64,000 nt of DNA. It comes from Acidimicrobiales bacterium. GTDB lineage: Bacteria; Actinomycetota; Acidimicrobiia; Acidimicrobiales; Aldehydirespiratoraceae. The stretch spans positions 496,001 to 560,000 of the forward strand of contig JAQWMR010000016.1 in NCBI GenBank assembly GCA_029246685.1. Direction: 5' to 3'. Position numbers and translations under genes: made by a program. The notes under the pieces were generated by a model. That model searched no databases. It worked only from the letters and a program-made list of their open reading frames with translations, and was not told the origin of the DNA. Positions 43,685 through 51,662 of the stretch are shown one piece after another (the first letter of the stretch is position 1; the number at the start of each line of letters is the position of its first letter).

Positions 43685-44842
43685 TCAGTGGGGTATGGGC
43701 TGGAGATCCGTGGTGTCGCCGCCCAATTCGGCGAGTACGTCGAGCGCTTCCTGCAGCGTGGTCACACCGTGGACAGGCATGGATCCGGCATGGTCTTCGG
43801 CGATCTCCACGGAGTCGATCGGCACGATGAACGCGATCGCGCCGGCCTCCCGGGCCGCCGCGGCCTTCTGGCCCACTCCTCCCACGTTGCCGACGGCGCC
43901 GCCGGGCTCGATCGTTCCGGTCACCGCCACATCGTTGCCACCCGTCAACTCACCGGCGCTGAGCAGATCGATGATCGTCAGGGCAAACGCCAGCCCTGCG
44001 GACGGACCACCGATCCGACCCGACTCGATGTCGACGTCGAACGGCAAGGGCTGCAGTTCCGGCCGGGCGCCCGCCACCCCGATGCCGATGAGCGCGCCCT
44101 CTCGATCCGGATGGGTTCCCCAGACCAGTTCGACGGAACGCGCCTCGAGCGTGTCGATGTCTTCCACGTCGATCACGCCAAGATCGCCCGGGTCGCGCTC
44201 GGCAAGGGCGTCGCGAAGGGACTCGAAGGACGTGATCGGCAGGCCATCGATGCCCACGATCACGTCGCCACGCTGCAGCAGTCCGACCGCCGGCCCCTCT
44301 GCGGTCACATCGGCGACGACCACACCGGTTTCCTGGATCTCGGCCAAGCCGAGATACACCATCGCCGCGATGACCGCGTCGTCCTTGGAGGTCTGCATGA
44401 GATCGAGGTTCCGTTGTCGGATCTCGTCATCTGACCGTTGGCCGAGGACATCAACCCGAGCACGGAGATCGATGTCGTCATCGACCTCGCTCCGGAGCCA
44501 ATCGAAGACAGAGATGTCGCTGTCCAACGCAACCGTGAGGAACAGGATCGACCCGTCGGGTTGATCAGCCCCGTCGATCGCGATTTCGACGCGGTCGGCT
44601 GTCTCGCGAGCCGATCCCGGCTTCTGCGCGACCGTGTCCTGGTCGATCAGAAGATGACCCGGCAGCACTCGGCCCACCCATTGGGCAGGCACGACGAGCG
44701 AAAGAAGCGAAAGGGCGACAACCGCAACGACGAGGGTGCCGACCCGCCCCCACCAACGTGACGGGTTCGCCGCGAGCAACCCGCGCGCATTCGAGTCGGG
44801 AGGCGGCGGTAGCATCGGCTCCGGCGTGCTCTCCTCATTCAT
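43685..44842 (-). CDS. PDZ and Lon-type (S16) serine protease, membrane-anchored (YlbL-like)
   Basis: A 385-residue protein. One N-terminal helix (VGTLVVAVVALSLLSLVVPA) anchors it. A PDZ domain (AEGPAVGLLQRGDVIVGIDGLPITSF) is followed by a Lon proteolytic domain with catalytic Ser in GRIGGPSAGLAFAL and Lys in NVGGVGQKAAAARE. This is the YlbL-type extracytoplasmic protease common in Gram-positives. The substrate is unknown. It is divergent from a small membrane protein. Confidence 0.92.
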   Translation of the reverse strand: MNEESTPEPMLPPPPDSNARGLLAANPSRWWGRVGTLVVAVVALSLLSLVVPAQWVGRVLPGHLLIDQDTVAQKPGSARETADRVEIAIDGADQPDGSILFLTVALDSDISVFDWLRSEVDDDIDLRARVDVLGQRSDDEIRQRNLDLMQTSKDDAVIAAMVYLGLAEIQETGVVVADVTAEGPAVGLLQRGDVIVGIDGLPITSFESLRDALAERDPGDLGVIDVEDIDTLEARSVELVWGTHPDREGALIGIGVAGARPELQPLPFDVDIESGRIGGPSAGLAFALTIIDLLSAGELTGGNDVAVTGTIEPGGAVGNVGGVGQKAAAAREAGAIAFIVPIDSVEIAEDHAGSMPVHGVTTLQEALDVLAELGGDTTDLQPIPH

Positions 44843-44918
44843 CGTCTGCGTATCCGTCGTTCTCGTGGCGGTTTGGTTCCCAGTTGGCCGACGGCCACCG
44901 TGGGCGCTTCAGACTGCC

Positions 44919-45221
44919 ATGACACACGGGTTTACCGGCGCCGCGCCTTCCCGGCGCACCTCGGAGACGCTCTTGCTCGCGGCACCGGTGGACGACGACG
45001 ACACGTCCATCGTGATGGATTCGCTGCAGGTTCTGGGGCTCGTTCGCAAACGAGTCGACCAGCCGGTCGTTGGCAAGCGGGCCTATGTGCGGATGTGGGA
45101 GCGGGCCCGCGCCCTCATCGTCTTGGCCGCGATCATCGTGACACTCGGATTGCTGCTGGCCGCCACGATCGGGCTGCTCTTCCTCGCCCTCGGGTTCCTG
45201 CTCGAGCAGGCGATCGGCTGA
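44919..45221 (+). CDS. Small membrane protein, function unknown
   Basis: A 100-residue protein from ATG 44919. The N-terminal half is soluble and polar (PVDDDDTSIVMDSLQVLGLVRKRVD); the C-terminal half is one long hydrophobic segment (ALIVLAAIIVTLGLLLAATIGLLFLALGF) that could span the membrane once or as a hairpin. I do not recognise the family. It is divergent from the YlbL-like gene (76-base gap) and convergent with the next gene. Confidence 0.6.
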   Translation: MTHGFTGAAPSRRTSETLLLAAPVDDDDTSIVMDSLQVLGLVRKRVDQPVVGKRAYVRMWERARALIVLAAIIVTLGLLLAATIGLLFLALGFLLEQAIG

Positions 45222-45222
45222 A

Positions 45223-45732
45223 TCAGCGACCGAAGAGTCCGCGGCGCACTTCACCCGCGGGCGGCTCGTCGACCACTTCAGCCGGAGCGAATGCGTCGAC
45301 CGGCGCCATTGCGACTTCCACGTACTCGACGGTGTCGGTCTCGTCGTCCGCGGGAGCAGCGAAGGGATCCGAGGCGGTGTCGGCGGCACTGTCGTCAAAG
45401 ACCGGAGGGGCCTCGACGGGCGCGACGGGAGCGACCGGCTCGACCGGGGCGATCGCCTCGGCGTCCTCGACCTGTTCGATCTCGTCGGTCTGATCGGCCA
45501 CGTCGGCCTGTTCGGCCACGTCAGCCTGTTCGGCGGGAGCGGCGTCGCCGATCTCGACCTTGACGTAGGAACGGACCGCGAACTGCACCTCTTCGAGAGC
45601 GAACAGCTGCGCGTTGGCGGTGCCAGCCGCGTTGTGGAGTTCCTCCAGGCACGCCACGGCGTCCTGTACCTCGTCGAACCGGGCGTATTGCGTCACCTGG
45701 TTCTGGCCGTCGTGGATCACGATGTGACTCAT
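45223..45732 (-). CDS. Hypothetical protein with Ala/Pro/Glu-rich tail
   Basis: A 169-residue protein. The first 60 residues form a plausible folded domain (MSHIVIHDGQNQVTQYARFDEVQDAVACLEEL, EEVQFAVRSYVKVEI). The remainder is low-complexity (repeated EQADVA, APVEPVAPVAPVEAP) and ends RRGLFGR. The N-terminal part looks like a small alpha/beta domain with no catalytic motif. No function can be assigned. Confidence 0.6.
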   Translation of the reverse strand: MSHIVIHDGQNQVTQYARFDEVQDAVACLEELHNAAGTANAQLFALEEVQFAVRSYVKVEIGDAAPAEQADVAEQADVADQTDEIEQVEDAEAIAPVEPVAPVAPVEAPPVFDDSAADTASDPFAAPADDETDTVEYVEVAMAPVDAFAPAEVVDEPPAGEVRRGLFGR

Positions 45733-45835
45733 GGCGGTCTCCTTCGCGGACTGCTGCCGATTCTCCCGTCGGCACGACCGAAGTCACTCTTGAGCATTTG
45801 GCTCGGCCGCCGGCGGCGCTGGGTAGGGTCGTTCG

Positions 45836-46435
45836 GTGCCGACGACCCCCTCCCCCGAGCGCCGGCGCGCTGCTGCGATCGCCGGCCACGTCGGCGATGT
45901 CGCCACCGCCGCAGCTGCTCTGGCTGACCCTCAGGCGGATGTCCGGATTGCGGGCCTGCGGTCGCTGGCCCGACTCGAAGAACTCGATGAGCACGCGCTC
46001 GTCCGCGCGCTCGCGGACCCGGCGCCCGAAGTACGCATCGCTGCCCTCGAGCTCGCTGCTCGCCAGGCAGAGCCAGACCTTCGAGCCAGCCTCGACGATG
46101 CCGAGCCGATGGTGGTCGAAGCGGCAGCTTGGGCGCTCGGCGAACGATCTGATCTCGGCGCCGTCGCGCGATTGAGCGAGATCGCGACCAGCCACGACGA
46201 GCCTCTCGCCCGGGAGGCCGCAGTGGCTGCCCTTGGCGCGATCGGCGATCCGTCCGGGCTGTCTGCGATCCTGGCGGCCACGCGCGACAAGCCGGCGATT
46301 CGCCGGCGCGCGATCGTCTGTTTGGCGCCCTTCGAAGGTCCGGAGGTCGACGCGGCGTTTGCCCGAGCGCGCTCAGACCGAGACCGCCAAGTCAGAGATG
46401 CGGTGGACGAGCTCCTCGGCCCGGAAGAGGACTGA
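45836..46435 (+). CDS. HEAT-repeat protein
   Basis: A 199-residue protein made of about six HEAT/PBS-lyase-type repeats (PQADVRIAGLRSLARLEELDEHALVRAL, PAPEVRIAALELAARQ, EPMVVEAAAWALGERSD, EPLAREAAVAALGAIGD, KPAIRRRAIVCLA, DRQVRDAVDELL). This is a protein-interaction scaffold. GTG 45836 is the start. It converges on mreB. The partner is unknown. Confidence 0.85.
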   Translation: MPTTPSPERRRAAAIAGHVGDVATAAAALADPQADVRIAGLRSLARLEELDEHALVRALADPAPEVRIAALELAARQAEPDLRASLDDAEPMVVEAAAWALGERSDLGAVARLSEIATSHDEPLAREAAVAALGAIGDPSGLSAILAATRDKPAIRRRAIVCLAPFEGPEVDAAFARARSDRDRQVRDAVDELLGPEED

Positions 46436-46450
46436 CGCCCTCCACGCGGC

Positions 46451-47464
46451 TCAGCGACGGGAGCTGCCACCCTCCATGAACATCGCCTGCACGGACTCGT
46501 AGTGCTCGATGACACGGCCGGCGCCGTAGGCGACTGCTTCGAGCGGAGCGTCGACGAGCCGGACCTGCACCTCTGCCTCGCGGGACAGTCGGAGATCCAT
46601 GCCCTTGAGCATCCCGCCGCCGCCGACGAGATGGATGCCTTGCACGATCAGATCCTGCGCGAGCTCTGGGGGCGCCTGGGCGAGGCACGACAGCACGGAG
46701 TCGACCATCGCAGTCACCGGCTCCTCGATCGCCTCGCGAATCTCTCCGGGCGTGAGAATGATGGTCTTTGGCAGACCGCTCATGAGCTCACGACCGCGCA
46801 CCTCGGCGCTGACCTCGTTGTCCGTGACGGCAGCCGATCCGAGGACGACCTTGATCTCTTCGGCGGTGCGCTCGCCGACGGCGATGCCGTACTCGCGTCG
46901 CACGTAGCCCTGAATGGCGTTGTCGATGTCGAACGAGCCGACGCGGACTGCTTCGAGCGCGACCACGCCGCCCAGCGAGATCAAGGCGGTCTCTGTGGTT
47001 CCGCCGCCGATATCGATGACCATGTTGCCGATCGGCTCGTTGATCGGGAGGTCCGCTCCGATCGCCGCGGCGACAGGCTGCTCGATCAGTCGGGCGTCGG
47101 CCGCACCGGCCCGCTTCGCCGCCTCGGTGACCGCGCGGCGCTCGACGGCGGTGATCGCCGACGGCACACAGATCACGACCCGCGGACGGTTCAGCCGAGA
47201 CACACCGACCCGCTGCAACAGCAGCCTGATCATTCGTTGGGTCACATCGAAGTCCGTGATCGCGCCCTTGCGCAGTGGCCGAATGGCAACGATGTAGCTC
47301 GGCGTGCGGCCGATCATCTGCCACGCTTCGTGCCCCATTGCGAGCACTTCGCCGTTCCGGCTGTTGAGCGCGATGACCGAGGGCTCGTTGAGAACGATCC
47401 CCTCGCCGCGGGCATAGACCAACGTGTTGGCCGTGCCCAGATCGATCGCAAGGTCTCGTGCCAG
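46451..47464 (-). CDS. mreB: Rod shape-determining protein MreB, probable CTG start
   Basis: An actin-like ATPase that organises lateral cell-wall growth on the inner membrane face. Nucleotide-binding motifs: DLAIDLGTANTLVYARG (phosphate 1), NMVIDIGGGTTETALISLGG (phosphate 2) and GIHLVGGGGMLKGMD (adenosine). The conserved N-terminus (ARDLAIDLGTANT) begins at CTG 47464. The preceding in-frame codons are ACC and the stop TGA, so no ATG/GTG/TTG start can give a full-length protein, and GAGGAG lies 9 bases upstream. The next standard start, TTG 47422, would delete the phosphate-1 loop. It follows a small membrane gene and moaE in one operon. Confidence 0.92.
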   Translation of the reverse strand: MARDLAIDLGTANTLVYARGEGIVLNEPSVIALNSRNGEVLAMGHEAWQMIGRTPSYIVAIRPLRKGAITDFDVTQRMIRLLLQRVGVSRLNRPRVVICVPSAITAVERRAVTEAAKRAGAADARLIEQPVAAAIGADLPINEPIGNMVIDIGGGTTETALISLGGVVALEAVRVGSFDIDNAIQGYVRREYGIAVGERTAEEIKVVLGSAAVTDNEVSAEVRGRELMSGLPKTIILTPGEIREAIEEPVTAMVDSVLSCLAQAPPELAQDLIVQGIHLVGGGGMLKGMDLRLSREAEVQVRLVDAPLEAVAYGAGRVIEHYESVQAMFMEGGSSRR

Positions 47465-47467
47465 GGT

Positions 47468-47677
47468 TCAGCGCTCCTCGTCGGCCCCGGGTTCAAGGGG
47501 AACGATACCGCTCGGCTGCTCCGCCGTCCGCTCCCCACCCAATGGTGCGATCGCCCGAAGCTGTTCCTGGAAGTCCGGGGGGCGGGGTCGGCGCGCCTGA
47601 TTGATGACGTAGATCACGACGGATCCACTGACTGCGGCAAGCGCCGCGACCAACAAGAAGATGGCGGCGCTGTTCAT
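47468..47677 (-). CDS. Small membrane protein in the moaE-mreB operon
   Basis: A 69-residue protein. One N-terminal helix (AAIFLLVAALAAVSGSVVIYVI) is followed by a charged cytoplasmic tail (NQARRPRPPDFQEQLRAIAP). The start overlaps the moaE stop as ATGA (47674-47677), and its stop lies 3 bases before the mreB start codon. The tight coupling on both sides suggests a fixed stoichiometry with MreB. Function unknown. Confidence 0.7.
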   Translation of the reverse strand: MNSAAIFLLVAALAAVSGSVVIYVINQARRPRPPDFQEQLRAIAPLGGERTAEQPSGIVPLEPGADEER

Positions 47678-48153
47678 GATTCGTCCACTGAAGTGATGTG
47701 TTGGGACTCGAGCCCCCAGGACTCGCCGTCCTTCCACCGCTCCCGTTTCCAAATCGGAACGGTGGCCTTGAGCGTGTCGATGCCGAATCGAGCGGCGGCA
47801 AAGGCACCGTCTCGATGCGGCGCCGATGCGACCACGACCACGGACGACTCCCCGACGGGTACGACGCCGACACGGTGCAACAACACGATGCGACCCACGG
47901 TCGGCCACTGTTCGCGCATGCTCGCGGCAATGTCGGCGAGTCGGGGCACGACGTGCTCCTCATAGGCCTCGTACTCGAGCTGCTCGACGCCCTCGCGTCC
48001 GGGGGCGTGATCGCGTGCCGTGCCGCTGAACAGCACGACGCCGCCGCAGCGGGGCAAGACGGCCCAGTCCGACGCCGCACCGACGGGAAGGACCGCGTCG
48101 GTGAGACCGAGCCAGTCGTCGCCGGAGGCGGGAGGGGTCAACACGGCGCTCAT
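47674..48153 (-). CDS. moaE: Molybdopterin synthase catalytic subunit MoaE
   Basis: A 159-residue protein that, with MoaD, inserts sulfur to make molybdopterin. Typical motifs: CGGVVLFSGTARDHAPGREGVEQLEYEAYEEH, VGRIVLLHRVGVVPVGESSVVVVASAPHRDGAF (conserved His-Arg), and TVPIWKRERWKDGESW (conserved Lys pair). ATG 48153 is the start. MoaD and other cofactor genes are not in the window. Its place in front of mreB is unusual. Confidence 0.93.
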   Translation of the reverse strand: MSAVLTPPASGDDWLGLTDAVLPVGAASDWAVLPRCGGVVLFSGTARDHAPGREGVEQLEYEAYEEHVVPRLADIAASMREQWPTVGRIVLLHRVGVVPVGESSVVVVASAPHRDGAFAAARFGIDTLKATVPIWKRERWKDGESWGLESQHITSVDES

Positions 48154-48226
48154 GGTATGCCCGTCTCGACGGTGGCCAACCTCCCCGCGCCCACCAGCCG
48201 CCGCACCATCGGTACCCTCGCGGATC

Positions 48227-49357
48227 GTGGCAGACGGGGAAACGGACGACGAGGAGCCGGCGGGGAGACCATTGCTACCTGCCGCAGACCGCGTCTGGCG
48301 CCACCCGTCCGAGGTCGCGATGGAGGCCCGCCAGGCGGCGGCTCGGCGTCGCGCCCGTCGTCGCAATCGTGCGGGCGCCTCGCTCGTCGGCGCTGCTGCT
48401 GCGGCAGGCCTCGTCTGGTTGGCTGCCGCCGGCCCGACATCCGTCGGCGTCACCGCCGACGTCGTTCCCCTGAGCATCGACAACAGCGATGCCGACGCTC
48501 CCTCCACGAGCCTCGTCGCCGGCCTGTTCGCGCTGGGCGATGCGCCCGCACACATGATCCTCGTTCGGTCGTCCGATTCTGCCGAGATGCTCGCGAGCGG
48601 AATGGTGGTCCGTGACAGCTACCTCATCACGAGCGGCCAGGCGATCGGCGGCGCCACGGAGGTGCTCGTCTCGTGGGGCTCACAGAGCAGCACCGGCGTG
48701 CTCATCGGTCACGACGAAGCAACCGACATCGCCGTCATCCGGATCTCCGCGGATCCGCCGAGCGAGATCGACACCGATGGCCAGGCGGTGGACTCGGGTG
48801 ACGTGATCACCATCGAGTTGACCGGCGGCGCGAAGAGCAAGCGCACGGTGATCAACGGCATGTCGTCCACGGCGCTCGAAGACGGCGCGCCCATCGTCGG
48901 CGTGATCGAACTCGACGGGCGAATCGGAGAGATCACGCCCGGCAGCCCGGCCTACGACGAATCCGGGGCTCTCGTCGGCGTCACCTCAGCCACGATGGAC
49001 AGCGCCCCGGCTGCGATGGTCCCGATCGCTGTGGCGCGAGCCGTGGCAGACGACATCATCGACGGCGGCGAGGCCAACCATCCCCGGCTCGGCGTACGCG
49101 CCCGCACTAACGACGACGATCCGAGCGGCTCCCTCATTCTCGCGGTGACGGTCGACGGTCCGGCGTCCGCCGGCGGCGTGGAGATCGGCGACGTGATCGT
49201 CGCGATCGACGAGACACCGATTGACAGCGTCGACGCGATGGTCGCGACTCTGCGGTTGTTCGAACCCGGCGACGCCATCACCGTCATCGTCGAGCGCGAC
49301 GGCGCCGGGGTGCTGTGCGCGGTGTCGCTGGACTCAGTCGCCGACGCCGCGGCCTGA
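48227..49357 (+). CDS. HtrA-like PDZ protein lacking the serine-protease catalytic residues
   Basis: A 376-residue protein from GTG 48227. The N-terminus has the RVWRHPSEV motif of actinobacterial HtrA/DegP-like proteins, then one transmembrane helix (GASLVGAAAAAGLVWLAAAG). The trypsin-like domain keeps the Asp (ATDIAVIRI). The His region reads ITSGQAIGG instead of TNxHV, and the Ser region reads GSPAYDESGALVG instead of GNSGGPL, so it is probably inactive. A C-terminal PDZ (GGVEIGDVIVAIDETPIDSVDAM) remains. A chaperone or sensor role is likely. Confidence 0.88.
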   Translation: MADGETDDEEPAGRPLLPAADRVWRHPSEVAMEARQAAARRRARRRNRAGASLVGAAAAAGLVWLAAAGPTSVGVTADVVPLSIDNSDADAPSTSLVAGLFALGDAPAHMILVRSSDSAEMLASGMVVRDSYLITSGQAIGGATEVLVSWGSQSSTGVLIGHDEATDIAVIRISADPPSEIDTDGQAVDSGDVITIELTGGAKSKRTVINGMSSTALEDGAPIVGVIELDGRIGEITPGSPAYDESGALVGVTSATMDSAPAAMVPIAVARAVADDIIDGGEANHPRLGVRARTNDDDPSGSLILAVTVDGPASAGGVEIGDVIVAIDETPIDSVDAMVATLRLFEPGDAITVIVERDGAGVLCAVSLDSVADAAA

Positions 49358-50389
49358 ACGGCGCAGCCGTCGCAACACGGCAACCACGCCGACAAGCACC
49401 CCGACGATCGCAACGATCGACAGGACAAGAGCGAGTTCTTGGCGACGGCGAGCCGGCATCCGGTCCAGGGGGCCCGGATCGTGGCTGACCACCCACGCTT
49501 CCTCGTTCGAGTAGCTCGGCTCCCAGCCGAGCGAGCGCATCCGATCGTTGGAGACGACCCAGCTGTGCGAGGTGTACGGCACCACGCCGGGCGGAATCGG
49601 CGCGACCCCGAATCGCCACCGGAGCGCGGCGATCGTCCGGGCCAACCACGACGGCACCCGAACGCGAGCCTGCGGACCCTCGAGGTCATGCAGATTGTCC
49701 GGCGGGATCCAACCGTTGGGGGCGACGTTGGCAATGCCGTCCAACTGGCCGGTCACCGCGACCACCACCGCGGCAGCGAGGTCGTCGAGATGGAGATACT
49801 GCACCGGCGGATCGCCCTCCGCCGCCACGCCGACCCGGGCGGTGCGGAGAAGTTGCGCGAGCCCACCGAGATCATCGTCGGTGACGATGGCCGTCGGACG
49901 GAGAATCGCGACCGACGTATCGGGCCGACCCGTTCGCCATTCCTGCACGAGATTCTCGATGTCCGCGCGGGCGACGGCCCAGCTGAAGTCGGGATTGGGC
50001 CGGACCGGGGCCTCTTCCGTGAGCGGCACGGGGTTGGCTGCCCATGCGCCGTAGACCATGGCGGTCGACAGCACGACGACCTGACCGACCGAGGCATCGG
50101 CGGCTGCGTCGAGGACGCGCCCCGTGATCGCGAGATCCAGTTCTTCGGCGGCCGGTTCCGGATGACCGGGCGTAGTGGCAGACGCGAGATGAACGATGAC
50201 GTCGGCGCCCGAGAAGATCGAGTTCAGTGGGCCGGCGGCAAGATCGACGCGCTTCGACTCGATGTCCGCCGCAACCGGTGTGCCGACGCGGTCCACCGCC
50301 AGCACGTCGATCCCGTCCACACGGGCCAGGTGCCGCACCACGCGCGAGCCGATCGCACCGGCCGCGCCGGTGACGACAACGCGGGTCAT
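49334..50389 (-). CDS. Extended SDR (NAD-dependent epimerase/dehydratase-like) with C-terminal membrane helix
   Basis: A 351-residue protein from ATG 50389. The Rossmann motif is VVVTGAAGAIGSRVVRHLA, DVIVHLAS follows, and the active-site Ser/Tyr region contains STAMVYGAW. Residues near the end form a transmembrane helix (LALVLSIVAIVGVLVGVVAVL) followed by RRLRR. It probably modifies a nucleotide sugar or related metabolite at the membrane. An upstream in-frame ATG at 50449 is less likely. Its 3' end overlaps that of the convergent HtrA-like gene. Confidence 0.82.
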   Translation of the reverse strand: MTRVVVTGAAGAIGSRVVRHLARVDGIDVLAVDRVGTPVAADIESKRVDLAAGPLNSIFSGADVIVHLASATTPGHPEPAAEELDLAITGRVLDAAADASVGQVVVLSTAMVYGAWAANPVPLTEEAPVRPNPDFSWAVARADIENLVQEWRTGRPDTSVAILRPTAIVTDDDLGGLAQLLRTARVGVAAEGDPPVQYLHLDDLAAAVVVAVTGQLDGIANVAPNGWIPPDNLHDLEGPQARVRVPSWLARTIAALRWRFGVAPIPPGVVPYTSHSWVVSNDRMRSLGWEPSYSNEEAWVVSHDPGPLDRMPARRRQELALVLSIVAIVGVLVGVVAVLRRLRRSGRGVGD

Positions 50390-50462
50390 CGGATCGTCTG
50401 ACAGATCGAGCGCCCACCCGGGGCGTGGCGGAATGAGAGGAGCACGCATCTACGATGCCGTC

Positions 50463-51650
50463 ATGAGCGACGATCTGCCACCCGATGAGGACCCGTTCGG
50501 CGGGATCCCCTTTCTCGGTGAGTTGATGCGCATGCTTCAGGGGCAAGCCGGAGGCGGCGCGGACGCGGCGCGTCAACTGGCTCGATCGATCGCGAACGAC
50601 GGCGAGTCCGAGTCCAACATCGACCCCACCGACCGGATGGCCGTCGAAGAACTTGTCCGGGTCGCGGAGTTGCAGGTGCAGAACGCGACTGACCTGCCAG
50701 TGGCTCGCGGCGGCGCGCTGACGGTGACCGTTGCCAACCGATCGCAGTGGGCCGACCAGACGACCGATGACTACCGCTCGCTCTTCGAAACTCTCGCTGC
50801 GTCCATGACCGCCAAGATGGGCGCGCCCGACGACCTGCCTGCCGGCGACCCAATGGCACAGATGATGGCGGAGCTGTCCAAGATGATGGGTCCGATGATG
50901 CTCGGCATGACGACCGGGTCGATGGTCGGAAACCTCGCTCGCAACGCACTGGGCGGCTACTCGCTTCCCGTGCCCCGGCCCGTCGACGCGCCGATCCTGG
51001 TGCTGCTCTCCAACCTCGATCACTTCAGTGCGGAGTGGTCCCTCGATCGCGACGACCTTCGCCTTTGGGTGTGTCTTCACGAAGTGGCTCACCATGCCGT
51101 GCTCAACATCCCCCACGTCCGCCAGCGGCTCACTGACCTTCTGATGCGCCACGCCGGGGGCTTCGAGCAGGATCCAGCCGGCATCGGCGAACTCGACCTC
51201 GCCGCCGGGCCCGAGGCGCTGGCGGAGCTCCAAGAAACACTGGCCGATCCGGATGCGATCCTCGGCGCCGTGCGCTCGCCTGCTCAAGAGGCGCTGCAGC
51301 CGGAACTCACCGCGCTCGTCGCGTCGATCACCGGCTACGTCGATCACGTGATGGACCGAACGGGCGGCTCGCTGATCGGCAGCTACGGCATGCTCACCGA
51401 GGCGCTGCGCCGCCGACGGGTCGAAGCCGACGCGAGCGACCGCTTCGTCGAGCGAATCCTCGGCCTCGAACTCGACCGCGCCCACTACGACCGGGGCACC
51501 GCGTTCGTGAGCGGCATCGTGGAGCGGGCCGGCGAACCGGGCCTTCAGCGGCTGTTTGCCGACCCCGTCAATCTGCCGACCCCGAACGAGGTCGACGCAC
51601 CGGGGCTCTGGCTCGCACGCATCGATCTTCCCGACGACCCGGACGAGTAG
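50463..51650 (+). CDS. DUF2342-family zinc-dependent metalloprotease-like protein
   Basis: A 395-residue protein. The zinc motif is CLHEVAHHAV (HExxH), and the downstream conserved region ADPDAILGAVRSPAQEALQPELTALVASITGYVDHVMD carries the usual distal residues. The N-terminal part is rich in Met/Gly helices (GPMMLGMTTGSMVGNLARNALGGYSLPVPRP). DUF2342 proteins are actinobacterial and are sometimes annotated with coenzyme F420 biosynthesis; the substrate is not known. It is divergent from the SDR gene. Confidence 0.92.
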   Translation: MSDDLPPDEDPFGGIPFLGELMRMLQGQAGGGADAARQLARSIANDGESESNIDPTDRMAVEELVRVAELQVQNATDLPVARGGALTVTVANRSQWADQTTDDYRSLFETLAASMTAKMGAPDDLPAGDPMAQMMAELSKMMGPMMLGMTTGSMVGNLARNALGGYSLPVPRPVDAPILVLLSNLDHFSAEWSLDRDDLRLWVCLHEVAHHAVLNIPHVRQRLTDLLMRHAGGFEQDPAGIGELDLAAGPEALAELQETLADPDAILGAVRSPAQEALQPELTALVASITGYVDHVMDRTGGSLIGSYGMLTEALRRRRVEADASDRFVERILGLELDRAHYDRGTAFVSGIVERAGEPGLQRLFADPVNLPTPNEVDAPGLWLARIDLPDDPDE

Positions 51651-51662
51651 CCGGGCGTCGCG

